From Pezizomycotina sp. ARF18 (Eukaryota; Ascomycota), in contig AZLU01000050.1 of NCBI GenBank assembly GCA_002224055.1, positions 167,089 through 231,088 on the forward strand: a stretch of DNA of 64,000 bases. The letters are read 5' to 3'. A program made the translations under genes and the position numbers. How positions within the stretch are numbered: the first letter of the stretch is position 1; the number at the start of each line of letters is the position of its first letter. The notes below the pieces were generated by a model, which made no database searches, had not been told where the DNA came from, and saw nothing but the letters and a program-made list of their open reading frames with translations. This document shows positions 20,494-30,771 of this stretch, one piece after another.

Positions 20494-20789
20494 AAGATTA
20501 ATATATAGGCTTCCTAATTCCTCTGTATGCAGGGAACTCCTAAAGTTTTTGGCACCAAGCCATAGTTGAAAAATTATGAGTGGATGAATTAATAGCTCAT
20601 GTAAGGTAAAAACCCAGAAGATAAAAAAAAACTGATATGGACAATCCGCAGGAAACCAAAGATATAAGGGCTATATTTTAGCATTAAACACTTTTATTAG
20701 TAGGATCCTCAGAGACTTTGCGAGGAAAACTTTATAAAATTAAAGTTAAGATAAAGTCCAATAAAACATTTAATAATGTTTGAAAAAAT

Positions 20790-20985
20790 CAATAAAGTTC
20801 AATTGAATTAAATAATACTACTCTTAAAAAAACGTGTTTTTTTTTATGATAAATTTAATCAAGATATTTGTAAATAATATCATTTCTTTATATTTTGCTT
20901 TATATTAATTTTTGCTTTATATTAATAATTCCTGGGTTTGGTATAATAGGCACTGTAATTTATAATTCAAATGAACTAATTGTTT
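20790..20985 (+). repeat. cox1: upstream copy of ORF tail plus cox1 exon e start
   Basis: Bases 20793-20985 match 21362-21540 in order: the ORF tail (gttcaattgaattaaataat), a spacer, then [11 protein letters not shown] coding sequence. In this copy the exon reads [20 protein letters not shown] and runs into unrelated sequence, and its first 16 bases are themselves doubled (gctttatattaattttt). It is a relic of tandem duplication about 570 bp apart. Confidence 0.8.
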
Positions 20986-21085
20986 TTAAATTTTTACTTT
21001 TTATTGTATATTATCAATCAATATTTTAATTTTAATTTTTATTTATCTAGATACTTTAGATTTAATTGATTTTGATTTTTTAAAA

Positions 21086-21373
21086 ATGTCTGATTTAGGA
21101 GGTAGTTCAAGTAATCCAAATAATTTCTCTTCAGGCGGTGGAAGTGGAAGCGGAGGGCCTTATAAATCAGAATTAACTCGAATTTGAGAACAACTTCAAC
21201 AAAATAAACAGGATTCTCGTGAAAGAATACATTGTAAATCATTACATGATAAATTACGAGAATTCTTAACAAGTAAAACTGATAATAAAAGTATATATTA
21301 TTCTAATTCTATATTAAACCTTGACCAGGAAGATAAAAAATTATTAAAAAAATATTTGAAAGAAATCAATTAA
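21086..21373 (+). CDS. unknown Ser/Gly-rich ORF in cox1 intron 4
   Basis: 95 codons from ATG: a low-complexity N-terminus (GGSSSNPNNFSSGGGSGSGG) then a charged, probably helical region (ELTRIWEQLQQNKQDSRERI, HDKLREFL, KKLLKKYLKE). A one-base shift would extend it through NQLSSVELNNSTLKKIQAYF to a stop at 21435, and a copy of that tail is at 20790. It has no endonuclease motif. The layout (linker, then helices) resembles the ORF at 39939. Function unknown. Confidence 0.5.
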
Positions 21374-21470
21374 GTTCAGTTGAATTAAATAATTCTACTC
21401 TTAAAAAAATACAGGCATATTTTAATGATAAGTAAGACATTTATAAATAATATAATTTATTTATGTTTTG

Positions 21471-21560
21471 CTATATATTAATAATACCTGGGTTTGGTAT
21501 AATTAGTACTGTAATTTCTGCTAATTCAAATAAAAATATATTTGGTTATCTTGGGATGGT
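21471..21560 (+). CDS. cox1: cox1 exon e ([18 protein letters not shown])
   Basis: Encodes [20 protein letters not shown] and [10 protein letters not shown]. Both borders obey the T/G rule (gt|, g|c tat ata). This is the better of two copies. Confidence 0.9.
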
Positions 21561-21879
21561 TAATAGTAAGCTTTCCTTAAAAAAAATTTTGTTATATGCT
21601 GGAAACTTTATTTGTTAATATAAAGGTATTTCCTTGAATATTACAATGAAAAATCAGCAGGAAACCTAAATAGGTCCTCAGAGACTATTCGCAAAAAACA
21701 TCGCAATGCGATGGTTAATATATAGTCCAATGTACATAAAAGTTTATTACGGCTTAAGAGCTTAATTATGTATATAACTGTTACTATTCTAACTTGGTTT
21801 TACCGCTGAAAAATTTAATTAAAAGATATCTAAATACATTAACATCTAATAATAAAGAATTATCTTATAAAAATAAACT

Positions 21880-21907
21880 TAAGTTCCTCTCTATAGAGAG
21901 GAACTTA
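21880..21907 (+). repeat. 28-nt perfect palindrome in LAGLIDADG coding sequence
   Basis: taagttcctctcta followed by its reverse complement. It abuts the first codons of a LAGLIDADG motif (caggatttacagatgctgag). Confidence 0.9.
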
Positions 21908-22245
21908 CAGGATTTACAGATGCTGAGGGTTGTTTTAGTATTATAATAGAAATCACAAGTCCTTTAAAATGAAAAGTTAAAGCTTCGTTTGAAATTAATC
22001 TTCATATTAAAGATTCAGATATTCTATATAAAATTAGATTTTTTTTTGGTGTAGGTTCTGTTTATATTAGAACAAGTAAAAAATTTCTGTTTATCGTGTT
22101 ACTATTATAAATGATTTAATGTATACTATTATCCCTCATTTTAATACGTATTCTTTACTTAGTAAAAAAAGAATAGATTTTGTAACAAATAAATGAGGAT
22201 TTTCAATAGGTTTGAATATTGAAAACTACTTATCACAAATAATGT
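21905..22245 (+). pseudogene. LAGLIDADG N-terminal half, broken
   Basis: TGFTDAEGCFSIIIEI, EINLHIKDSDILYKIRFFFG, a frameshift near 22085, then YRVTIINDLMYTIIPHFN and KKRIDF. The second motif is absent. The palindrome replaces the residues before the motif. Confidence 0.75.
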
Positions 22246-22325
22246 AGCTGGAGTTTGAGAAGTTTAATTAATAAAATTAACAATAATTTTAATTAATAAA
22301 ATTAACAATAATTTTTAATTAAGAT

Positions 22326-22338
22326 ATTTATAAGTAAT
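22326..22338 (+). promoter_or_regulatory. yeast-like mitochondrial promoter motif
   Basis: tttataagtaatg, one base from the ATATAAGTA nonanucleotide used by the yeast mitochondrial RNA polymerase. A second partial copy (gataagtaatg) follows at 22349. It lies about 90 bases before an rns leader copy. Promoter activity is inferred. Confidence 0.5.
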
Positions 22339-22419
22339 GTAATTGAAATGATAAGTAATGTAATTTAAATGTATGAAAGTTTTTTGATAACATTTTTAAT
22401 TTTATAAAAATACAATATA

Positions 22420-22560
22420 GAAAGGAAACACCTTTAAATTAATCACTCGCTTCAAAGGGAGCGTTTAATTTTAGAAAAAGGTAATATTATGTTTTATGAT
22501 TATTCTGAATGAACGCGTCGTTCTAATTAGAAGTTAATCCTTGGGATTAAATCTAAGGGG
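22420..22560 (+). pseudogene. rns: rns 5' end copy inside cox1 intron 5
   Basis: atagaaaggaaacaccttt, a hairpin (cactcgcttcaaagggagcg), gaaaaaggtaatat, then ttctgaatgaacgc. The same order precedes and begins rns at 41455-41545. The rRNA continues only for a few bases before unrelated sequence. Confidence 0.7.
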
Positions 22561-22659
22561 TATTTTGCATATTTGTGCAGAATACCATTGCCTTTAACTC
22601 CATATCTTAGATAGACGGGTTAAAGGAGGGAAAGGGTGGGTAAACAAAAAATTTTAGAT

Positions 22660-23200
22660 GACAATGTGATAGTATAATTCAGAAGGCGTGAGTCCATGAC
22701 TCAGATATCGGGCAGGCGAGGCTGACACCCTACTGTATGCGGTAACATTTCCGATATTCCGGAGAATTTGCTATATGTGATTTATTTTGTGGATATGAAA
22801 AATTTTTATATTATAAATAGATCGGTCCTTTAAATGATGAGAGTCTGGTTCACAAGATCGGGCTAGGGTTATATAAGAATTTAATTTTAAAAGTTAGTGA
22901 AAAGTAGCCTCCACAGTTGGTACGCGGCACTGTCCCAAGTAGGCCCAGCAGCACAAAATTTAGTAACTAATCAGAGTTAAGGAGGCCCGGAAGGCTTTCA
23001 GCAATGCTTGTGTTAAATAAATATATAGTCGACAGGTTGAGGTAGGAAGAAAATCCCTACTGAAGATACATTCTAGTTTATCGCGAAACAGTATGCTGGT
23101 AGCTACGATCTAGGTGCAACTCCTGGATAGTGTACTTAGACTTTAATAAATATAATAATAAAAATTTGGATTTACCCACTCTGGAAAGTCATCTAACAAA
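22660..23200 (+). other. group I-like core of nested intron with GIY-YIG ORF
   Basis: GC-rich structured RNA: cactgtcccaagtaggcccagcag region, ggaggcccggaaggctttc, atatagtcgacaggttgag and an ending near 23160. It precedes the GIY-YIG gene as intron RNAs usually do. The exact group I subclass is uncertain. Confidence 0.5.
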
Positions 23201-23278
23201 CTAATAATAATAATAATCGAAAGTCTTCAAAAATTCAATTTTCTCAAAATTAACTTTAAAAGACCATTCAACAATTGA

Positions 23279-24206
23279 ATGGATAGTCCCTTTGGCTTAC
23301 TAATTGGTAGCAGCTTAAACCGGTTAAAATTATTCAATCAAAATCTATTGCATTTTTCTACTTCTAGCTCTAAGAATGGAAATAATATAAAACCAGCAGT
23401 AATGTATATTAATGCAGATACTCAAAAACTGCAATTCTTAAAGGAAAATAAATGTAAATCAGGAATTTATCGTTGAGTTCACAAAGAGACAGGAAAATGC
23501 TATGTTGGTTCTGCTAATGATTTATCTAAAAGATTTCGTATCTATTATTCTCTGCTTATAGTTGAAAAAATTTTAAATACATCTAAAAGCCACATTCTAA
23601 GTGCTATACTTAAATATGGTTATTCCGGATTTACTATTGAAATCCTTGAGTATTGTGATCCTAAGGATTTAATAAAACGTGAACAATATTACATAGATTT
23701 ATTGAACCCGGAATATAATATTTTGAAAAAAGCAGGATCACGATTAGGTAGTACCCATTCCGATCAAACTCTTAAAATAATGTCAGAAAAAAAAACCGGG
23801 AAAAAACATTCTGAAGAAACTCGAGCTCAGATGTCTAGAACTAAAATAGGGCTACAAGCAGGTGAAGCCCATCCAATGTTTGGTAAAAAGCATTCTGATG
23901 AAACTCGTAAAAAATCTCAGAAAAAAAAATAGGTAAAAAGCATTCTGATGAAAGTCGTAAAAAAATGTCGGAAAAAAAATAGGGAAACCAAGACCTGAAG
24001 GAGGTGGAAAACCTTCACAAAAAATCGAAGTTTTTGATGTTAAAAATAATATAACAACTAAATATGATTCTATATCTGCAGTTGCATTAGCTTTAAAAAT
24101 TACAAGATCAACGATTTCTAAATATTTAACTTATAATGATCAGAAGGTTTTTAAAAATCAATATATCTTTAAAAATTGTAATCAAGGATGGATTCCTTTA
24201 AATTAG
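23279..24206 (+). pseudogene. GIY-YIG homing endonuclease, frameshifted C-terminus
   Basis: The frame from ATG 23279 is open to 23932: SGIYRWVHKETGKCYVGSA, FRIYYSLLIVEKIL, LKYGYSGFTIEILEYC, REQYYIDLLNPEYNILK, and NUMOD3 repeats (GKKHSEETRAQM, GKKHSDETRKK). The repeat unit is duplicated at 23931-23970 and the frame breaks; the conserved tail (GKPSQKIEVFDVKNN, ALALKITRSTISKYL) is in another frame to 24206. Close paralogue of the gene at 11134-11961; the catalytic domain is intact. Confidence 0.8.
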
Positions 24207-24265
24207 ATATCTTTTATTCCATGTATAAAAGCTTTATTAGAAATTACATACTTAAATTCAAACAA

Positions 24266-24486
24266 TTGGATGATCAAAAGTAATTGAAATGATGATAAAC
24301 AAAGAACATTTAAATAAATCAGGATTTTTAAAAATTCTTTCTTATTATGCTTCTATAAACCGTGGAGCTTCATCTAAAGTTTTAAGTTTTTTTCCTAATA
24401 TTATACCTAAACCTAAACCTTTTTTTGATTTACCTAAAAGTTTAGATCCTAACTGAGTTTCTGGGTTTGTTGCAGATTTCTTTTAA
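24266..24486 (+). pseudogene. LAGLIDADG host gene, part before insertion
   Basis: WSKVIEMMINKEHLNKSGFL, then ASINRGASSKVL, FFPNIIPKPKP and DPNWVSGFV. It stops inside motif 2, directly after SGFV. The sequence continues at 25295. The N-terminal half is not attached. Confidence 0.8.
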
Positions 24487-24521
24487 TTAAATTGTTTATT
24501 AAACCAAGTAAGAATAATTAA

Positions 24522-25294
24522 CATGTATATAAAAGTTACAAGCGATGTTTCATTAGCATTACCGGTATTTCATTAAGATGTTTTACAACATTATCAAATA
24601 ACCACATTAAGAAAACATCTAATAATAAATGTTTTGATCTTGTAGTGTGAGGTGAATCTTTACCTTCAACAATAGGAGTAAAATTTTCAAGGTATCAACT
24701 AGATATGGTACAATTTCCATTTTACATTAAAGGAATAGTGGTAGGATTAATTCTTTCTGATGCTTGACTTAGATTTAGTAATGAAAGATCTAAAAATGCT
24801 CGGTTAGGTTTTTGTCAATCTTTATCACATTATGAATATTTTTGGTTTGTATTTTCTTTTATGTCACATTATTGTGCGGCTTATCCTATTTTAAGACGAA
24901 AAAGTCGTTTTGGTATTATTAGCTTTAGTTTTGAATTTCATACTCGCAGTATGCCTTGTATAACTGAACTTTATCATAAATTTTATATTGATAAGATTAA
25001 AATAATACCTAATGATATTTTCCATTTATTAACACCTGTAGCTCTTGCTCATCTTATTATGGGAGATGGATCGGTTCAATCTCATGGTTTAATAATATGT
25101 ACTGATTCATACTCAATTCAAGATATTGTTAGATTAATGAATGTATTGATAATTCGCTATGACTTGGATTGTACAATACATAATTATACAGCTACTACGG
25201 CTCGTATTTATATTAGACAGCGTTCTATGCCTAAATTAAGATTAATAATAAAAATCACATGCACCCTTCAATGATGTATAAAATATATAAATAA
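24522..25294 (+). CDS. LAGLIDADG_2 endonuclease inserted in LAGLIDADG gene
   Basis: Open from about 24522 with no ATG. VVGLILSDAWLRFSNERSKN (motif 1, DAW), FHTRSMPCITELYHKFYIDK, AHLIMGDGSVQSHGLIICTD (motif 2), LMNVLIIRYDLDC. A one-base shift near 25245 separates this from the usual C-terminus (MHPSMMYKIYK, stop at 25294). Paralogue of 2915-3724 and 36516-37379. Confidence 0.82.
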
Positions 25295-25519
25295 GATGGG
25301 GGGTTTTTCTATTAATACAAAAAATCTATAGAATATATTTTAGGTGAAAAAGTTTATTATAAATTTCATATTACTCAGCATAGTAAGGATTTAGAGCTGA
25401 TGCGTTTATTTATTAATTTTTTTGGTTGTGGTTCAGTTATCTTACCCTTTGATAAATATAAAATTATTGGAATGAAAGATTTTAATAGGGTAAAAGAAAT
25501 TAATTCATTATATTATTAA
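25295..25519 (+). pseudogene. LAGLIDADG host gene, part after insertion
   Basis: Resumes motif 2 with GGFSINTKN, then VYYKFHITQHSKDLELMRLF, NFFGCGSVI, and a shortened tail (KDFNRVKEINS). Together with 24266-24486 it forms the C-terminal half of one LAGLIDADG protein, with the break inside the active-site motif. Confidence 0.75.
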
Positions 25520-26042
25520 AATTTTAAGTATAAATAAAATAGTAATATACTTAAAATCTGCAAAGGTTAGGAGGTAACCACCCCTCCGCAGGCTTTTGCG
25601 GAGGGTAAAAATTTAACATAATTCGAAATAATGGCTCGAAAGTAGGGCGCAAGATTACATTTTTGGATTTTTGGATTACTATTAGGATTGTCAAAATAGC
25701 GTCTCATAATATCAAAGGGACATAATTTTAATTTGCCCCGAAGCGTTTGGATTTACATTTTCTTAAAAAAAGGGGTGATCTTTTTGCGACTGGTGAAAAA
25801 CTTTCACAAAAGTCTTTAATTAATTTTCTGTTTATAAATATATCGAAATTACAAAATAAAAAAAAAATGGTTTATAATAATATTTTCTTCGATGATGGTT
25901 GTCAATTAATTAGTTTATCATGTCTTCTTGTTTGCATCTGGGCTATATTTGTTTTGTGAACTGGTATAAATTGGTGTAACCTTTCAAAAGGATTTTTATA
26001 ATATTAGGTTTAACAAATATTATGATAATTATTATTTTTGTT
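25520..26042 (+). other. spacer with GC hairpin and weak ORF
   Basis: A hairpin ccctccgcagg/cttttgcggaggg is at 25586-25611. A 70-codon frame at 25747-25959 has no recognisable motif and is probably chance. Nothing else is identified. Confidence 0.4.
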
Positions 26043-26715
26043 CTATATTTGAATCAAGGTGTTTCAGATTTATGTCTTTGTGCTTTTGTTCCAGTAAAAA
26101 CCTACTCTAATTTTGATCGCCAAAAAATAGAAATATTGAATGATTATAGAGATAAAGCAGGGATTTATTGCTTTACTAATATCTTAAATAATAAAAATAT
26201 ACTGGATCTTCAGTAAACTTACGAGATAGAATGTATGATTATTATAGTATAAAATATCTATCTTCTCATAGAAGTATGGCTATTTGCAAAGCAATGTTAA
26301 AATACGGATATTCAGTATTTATTTTAGAAATATTGGAATTTTGTGATAAAAAAGATCTAATTAAAAGAGAGCAATTTTATTTAGATAAATTAAAACCTCA
26401 ATACAATATATTAAAAATAGCTGGTTCATCTTTAGGGAAAACCCATTCTAAAGATACTAAAGAGAAATTCAGAAAATGTTTTCAGGTGAAAAAAACTCAA
26501 TGTTTGGTAAAACTCATAGCGATATTACTAAAGAAAAAATTAGAAAATTAAACGAAATAGGAGTTGTAGTTTTAAACGTAAAGACTGGTGAAAGTATAAA
26601 ATATGAATCTAAATTAAAAGCGTTCATTGCTCTTAATACACCGTATACAACGCTATTAAGATATTTAAAAAATAAAAAGCTTCTTAATGGTATATATAGA
26701 ATTTCCTTGGCTTAG
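26043..26715 (+). pseudogene. GIY-YIG endonuclease, frameshifted
   Basis: KAGIYCFTNILNNKN, a shift where YIGSSVN is expected (26205-26220), then LRDRMYDYYS-like sequence, LKYGYSVFILEILEFC, REQFYLDKLKPQYNILK, a second shift near 26475, and a tail KTGESIKYESKLKAFIALN ending at 26715. At least two breaks. Confidence 0.75.
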
Positions 26716-26716
26716 T

Positions 26717-27100
26717 TCTCTAACGCAGCTCTATGACTTTAACGCAGCTCTATGACTTTAAATTCCTCTATAAAAAATATTAAAATCATATTTTATAATG
26801 TTTACCTAAAATTTATTTGAGTTGAAGGTATGTAAGATCAAATTTATTAACACCACGTTGCGAATATTTTGTTCAAGATAAAGAATCAATTATTAATAAA
26901 ATAATTACCCATTTTTCTCTTTATCCTTTAGAAAATCTTAAAAAGATTTTTTAGATTTTAAAAAAGCTATGTCAATAGTTGAAATAATAAACATAATACT
27001 GAACAAGGGCTTAGTATTATTAAAGCTTTAATTTTAAATATGAACTCCAATAGAAGTTAAATTTAGATATCTATTAATATAAATTAGTAAAGAAGGAGAA
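26717..27100 (+). pseudogene. tandem repeat and LAGLIDADG scrap
   Basis: taacgcagctctatgactt occurs twice in tandem at 26720-26758. Bases 26834-27060 contain degraded LAGLIDADG coding (IINKIITHFSLYPLENL, then AMSIVEIIN and a GLSIIKALILNMNSNRS end) with stops. No function. Confidence 0.55.
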
Positions 27101-27120
27101 AATGATTATGTATATAATTG

Positions 27121-27166
27121 TTACGCGATGATGTCAATTGGTGTTCTAGGTTTTGTAGTATGAAGT
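27121..27166 (+). CDS. cox1: cox1 exon f (YAMMSIGVLGFVVWS)
   Basis: Encodes YAMMSIGVLGFVVWS. Joins gt|t tac upstream and agt|cat downstream. Confidence 0.9.
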
Positions 27167-28228
27167 TGAATTTTGGCTTCGCCTTATAGTAATATAAGGA
27201 TTTCTATTTTTTTCGCTGTATGCTGAAATAGTTTAGTGCTAATTGGTACCTTGAATGGTAAAAATTCGATTAGCTATACTGAATCAGCAGGCAATTTGTC
27301 CCTGGACTTTTTTAATAGTAAAAAACAAAGTGCCTCAGAGACCATACGCGAAACATCTTTCAATTTTTCGGCTTTTCATCTATACTATAACAAGTTATTT
27401 GGAAATACTGGGCAACACTTATCCAATAACTGATTAACTTGATTTATTGGTTTTGCTGAAGGAGATGGTGCTATTCAAACTTATGAAAATGGTACAAGGG
27501 TACGTTTTGTTCTTACTCAAAAAGATAGTGCTATTCTTTTTTACATTCATAATAAGTTAAGGATTGGTACGGTTAAGCATTTTCCACAAGGGAAAAGTGG
27601 GAACAAAAATGACTTCTACAGATTAATTGTAGATAATCCTTCACAAATTTTGTTATTAGCCTTTTTATTTAACGGTAATCTGGCTCTAACTCACAGAATT
27701 CAACAATTAGATTTATGAGTTAAAGCTTTAAATAATCGTTTTGGAGTAAATACAATTCTATTGATTAATACTACTGTGTCTGTTACATTACAAGATGCTT
27801 GATTATCTGGGTTTACCGATGCTGAAGGATGTTTTAATGTATCCATTACATACAATGCAAGAAATTCATTAGGTCAAGTTATAAAAATGCGTTATCTACT
27901 TGATCAGAAGGATAGTTCTATCCTTCAGATCATACGGGACCTTTTTGGATTTGGTAAAGTAACTCTTAGATCTAAAACTAACGGTGTTTATCGTTACACA
28001 GCTACCGGATTTAAATCTATGAATGATATTATATCTTACTTTAAAGTATTTACATTACTTACTAAAAAGGCCTTTTCTTTTAATAAGTGATTAACTATTC
28101 ATAATATGATTTCTAATAAATTACATCTTACTAAAGAAGGACTAGACCAAGTCAAAGCATTACAAAAACAGATTAATCTTAATAATAGTATGACAAATAA
28201 AACAGGATCTGCGTACCCTCATCTTTAA
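27121..28228 (+). CDS. LAGLIDADG endonuclease/maturase read through from cox1 exon f
   Basis: The exon frame stays open for 368 codons through intron 6. Motif 1 WFIGFAEGDGAIQ and motif 2 WLSGFTDAEGCFNV belong to the yeast aI3/aI4 lineage (exon-fused, I-SceII/I-SceIII type). The frame even crosses intron core sequence (cagcaggcaa, cctcagagacca). No breaks. It likely depends on processing from the fused precursor. Confidence 0.88.
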
Positions 28229-28333
28229 AGCTATAAATTAAAAGATGAAAATATGGTCCGATTCTCTTTGTGAAAGGAGCGTTTAGTTATATCACTAACG
28301 GGTAGATATGAGAAATATCTGCTAACTTTTTTG
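27167..28333 (+). other. cox1 intron 6, group I
   Basis: Core parts: tgtatgctgaaa and gcctcagagaccatacgcg near 27215-27350, and aaatatggtccgattc near 28250, with the ORF looped between them. Ends at G28333. Confidence 0.75.
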
Positions 28334-28366
28334 CATCATATGTATTCTGTTGGACTTGATGTGGAT
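28334..28366 (+). CDS. cox1: cox1 exon g (HHMYSVGLDVD)
   Basis: Eleven codons with the CuB ligand histidine pair HH. The downstream bases (actcttgtgttcacgg) mimic exon h but are intron. Confidence 0.9.
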
Positions 28367-29374
28367 ACTCTTGTGTTCACGGTAAAATCTTGCTATATGC
28401 TGGAAATTCTTGATTAAGTAGTCCACTCGTATTTATTACGCTCGGAATAATCTATTTATACCTGAAATATCTAACAAGACAATTAGCAGGAAACTTTTTA
28501 AGTTTTAGTACAATAGCCAAGGCTGCTACTAAAAATACTTATAATAAATATTCTGAATTACCAAAAATATCTGAACATGTGCCTGTTCATAATAGTAATC
28601 TTAATGATGAAGAGTTTGGTTATTTTTTAGCAGGGTTAATAGAAGGTGATGGTTGATTTGGTAAGAAAGAACTACATATAATCTTTTCTGAAAATGATGC
28701 ATCATTGGCTTACCTTATTAAAAAACGTATTGGACATGGTAATATTTATAATATTAAAATAAAAAAGCTGTAAGATATATTTGTAAAAATAAAGAAGGTT
28801 TATTGATTATTTTATATTTAATTAATGGTAAATTTGTAAGTAATTATAAATATGAACAATTGATTAAATATAATTACAGTAATGATTTTAATATTAATAT
28901 ATTACCACCTTTAAATTCTTTATCACTTGATAATTATTGATTAGCAGGTTTTACTCAAGCTGACGGTTGTTTTCATATAAGTATAGTAAAGAGTAAAACA
29001 CACAAAGTAGGATATAGTGTAAGATTAGAATTTTCTTTAAAACAAAATGATGAATTACCTTTAAGATTATTATATAATCTTTTAGAAATGGGTAATATTT
29101 CTCAATACCATACAGGAGTATGATGTTATAAAAGCTCAGGATATAAAACAGCGGCCAGCTTAATTAATTACTTTGATAAATATAATCTTTTTGCTGGAAA
29201 ATATGTTGATTATATTAAATTTAGAAAAGTTTATATTATGATAATAGAAGGGAAACATTTAGATGATAAAGGAATTAAAAAAATTAAAAGTATTGCAACT
29301 AAAGGATCCTCAGAGACAAGTACGCAAGAAGTTTAATATATTATGTTAAATTAAGATACTGTCCAAATAGTTCG
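28367..29374 (+). other. cox1 intron 7, group I, LAGLIDADG ORF
   Basis: ctatatgctggaaat at 28390, ttagcaggaaac at 28485, ggatcctcagagacaa at 29304 and actgtccaaatag at 29358 frame the ORF. Confidence 0.78.
28497..29336 (+). pseudogene. LAGLIDADG endonuclease with one frameshift
   Basis: Motif 1 FLAGLIEGDGWFGKK; near 28765 the frame shifts (KIKKL to AVRYICKNKEG); motif 2 WLAGFTQADGCFHI; C-terminus KTAASLINYFDKYNLF. Both motifs are intact, so a single indel separates it from an active form. It overlaps the intron core at its 3' end. Confidence 0.78.
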
Positions 29375-29415
29375 ACAAGAGCCTATTTCACGGCGGCTAC
29401 ATTAATCATTGCCGT
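29375..29415 (+). CDS. cox1: cox1 exon h (TRAYFTAATLIIAV)
   Basis: aca aga gcc..gcc gt. T/G borders fit on both sides. Confidence 0.9.
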
Positions 29416-30741
29416 AAAAAAAAAAGGTGCGGCATACTTTTAAATTGGTGTTACTCACTATGCTGGGTTAATTGCTAATTTAATGTAAACTCACTATATG
29501 CTGGAACATTACCAATTTTATGTAATAGCATAAAATTAATAATTAATCAGCAGGAAACTTATAAGTAAATATGTTTATAATTTTACTTTAGTAGTATCCT
29601 CAGAGACTATATGTGAGTAGATTAAAATTTGGTTGCTTTACTAATAAGCCTTAGTTTTATTTTGTTTAGCTTAAGCCAAACCAAGTAAATCTGTGATATA
29701 GTCCAAATTATAGTTGTTAAATAATTTAAAATTATGGCCTAGTATTTTTAGCAGATCTTATTTGGGTTTTTCAAGCTTTACTCTTCCCTTTGTTAGTTCA
29801 CGTAGTTATATTTCGAAAAAAAATCAACTGGACCCTCAATGAGTTACAGGATTTTGTGATCGTTCTGCTTGTTTTGCTATCTCTGTAGTACGTCGTACTA
29901 CAGGTCGTTGGGAAATTCGTGCAGAATTTGTTATTTTAACTAATATTCGACATAATAAGGTACTTGAAATAATACAAAACTATTTTGGTGTTGGAACTAT
30001 TTTCTATAGTGGTAAAAATGTAGGATATCGAGTAGGCTCTATAAAAGATCTTGTCTCTGTAATAATTCCACATTTTTTAAATCACCCTCTATTAAGTACT
30101 AAAGTTAGTACTTTTCAATTATGATCTAAAGCTGTTGGTCTTATGCACTCTGGAGCGCATAAAACAGATAACGGATTTATGGAAATTTTATCTATTTATG
30201 CAGGTATAAACAAAGGTCCTTCAAACACGGTTAAAACTTATTTTCCTGACTTGAAGCCTGCTGAATTACCTTCTTATTCGTTAAATCTTCTACCAAAAGA
30301 TTTATCCGAATGATGAATATCAGGATATTTTACAATTTATTGTAATTTTAGAGTTGATATGAACCCTCGTGGTTTAAAAAAAAATTATTATGATCGTGTT
30401 GTTCCTAGTTTTAATTTTTCACGAAGTATAAACGAACTACCTATTATAAATCTGCTAGCTTCATATTTTGAAGTAACGGTTAATCTTCGTTCTGACGGCT
30501 TACGTGCCGATGTTAATATATATGGGTTTAAGCGTGCTATTGAAATTGTTTATTTATTTGAATCATTCCCTTTATTATCTTGTAAACAAGATGAATTTAA
30601 GGTTTGAGCCGAGATAGTTTATGATATAGAGAAATTACAAAGTAAACATTCAAAAGTATCTCTTACCAGTTATATGAAACATTTTTATGATTTAGATGCT
30701 AAATTAGATTCTATTAGAAAACGTAACAACTCATAATATTG
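29416..30741 (+). other. cox1 intron 8, group I, degenerate LAGLIDADG ORF
   Basis: Core at 29490-29710: ctatatgctggaac, aatcagcaggaaac, gtatcctcagagacta, gatatagtccaa. The ORF follows the core. Confidence 0.78.
29735..30736 (+). CDS. LAGLIDADG-family ORF with lost catalytic residues
   Basis: Open for about 333 codons without ATG. The first motif reads WVTGFCDRSACFAI (normally DGEACF) and the second WWISGYFTIYCNFRV (no acidic residue). The fold blocks (FGVGTIFYSG, VSVIIPHFLN) are still present and no stop interrupts, which suggests selection for something other than cleavage, such as RNA maturase activity, or recent decay. Confidence 0.75.
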
Positions 30742-30771
30742 ACCTACTGGAATTAAAATATTTAGCTGGTT
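30742..30771 (+). CDS. cox1: cox1 exon i (PTGIKIFSWL)
   Basis: acctactggaatt..agctggtt. The frame continues into the intron 9 ORF. Confidence 0.9.

Larger units (their letters stand above)
20494..21470 (+). other. cox1 intron 4 with duplicated exon start
   Basis: A core at 20640-20765 (caatccgcaggaaacc, taggatcctcagagactt, ataaagtcc). The 3' half holds a degenerate copy of the next exon (20915-20985), then an unknown ORF, then the real exon. Confidence 0.75.
21561..27120 (+). other. cox1 intron 5, 5.6 kb composite
   Basis: Core at 21594-21745 (tgctggaaac, aatcagcaggaaacc, aggtcctcagagacta, atatagtcca). A short copy of the intron end (atgtatataactgtta at about 21768) matches 27107-27123 just before the next exon, so the insertion between them duplicated its border. 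Inside are LAGLIDADG, GIY-YIG and LAGLIDADG_2 pieces and an rns leader copy. Confidence 0.7.

Noticed and set aside
21039-21272. Minus-strand ORF opposite the Ser/Gly ORF
   Set aside because: Composition shadow; no family. The same holds for minus-strand frames at 33384, 43615, 51373, 52492 and 54477.
25747-25959. 70-codon ORF as a gene
   Set aside because: No motif, no homologue in the window, and flanked by endonuclease debris.
27255-27437. Second plus-strand ORF overlapping 27236-27433
   Set aside because: Alternative frame of the exon-fused LAGLIDADG ORF.
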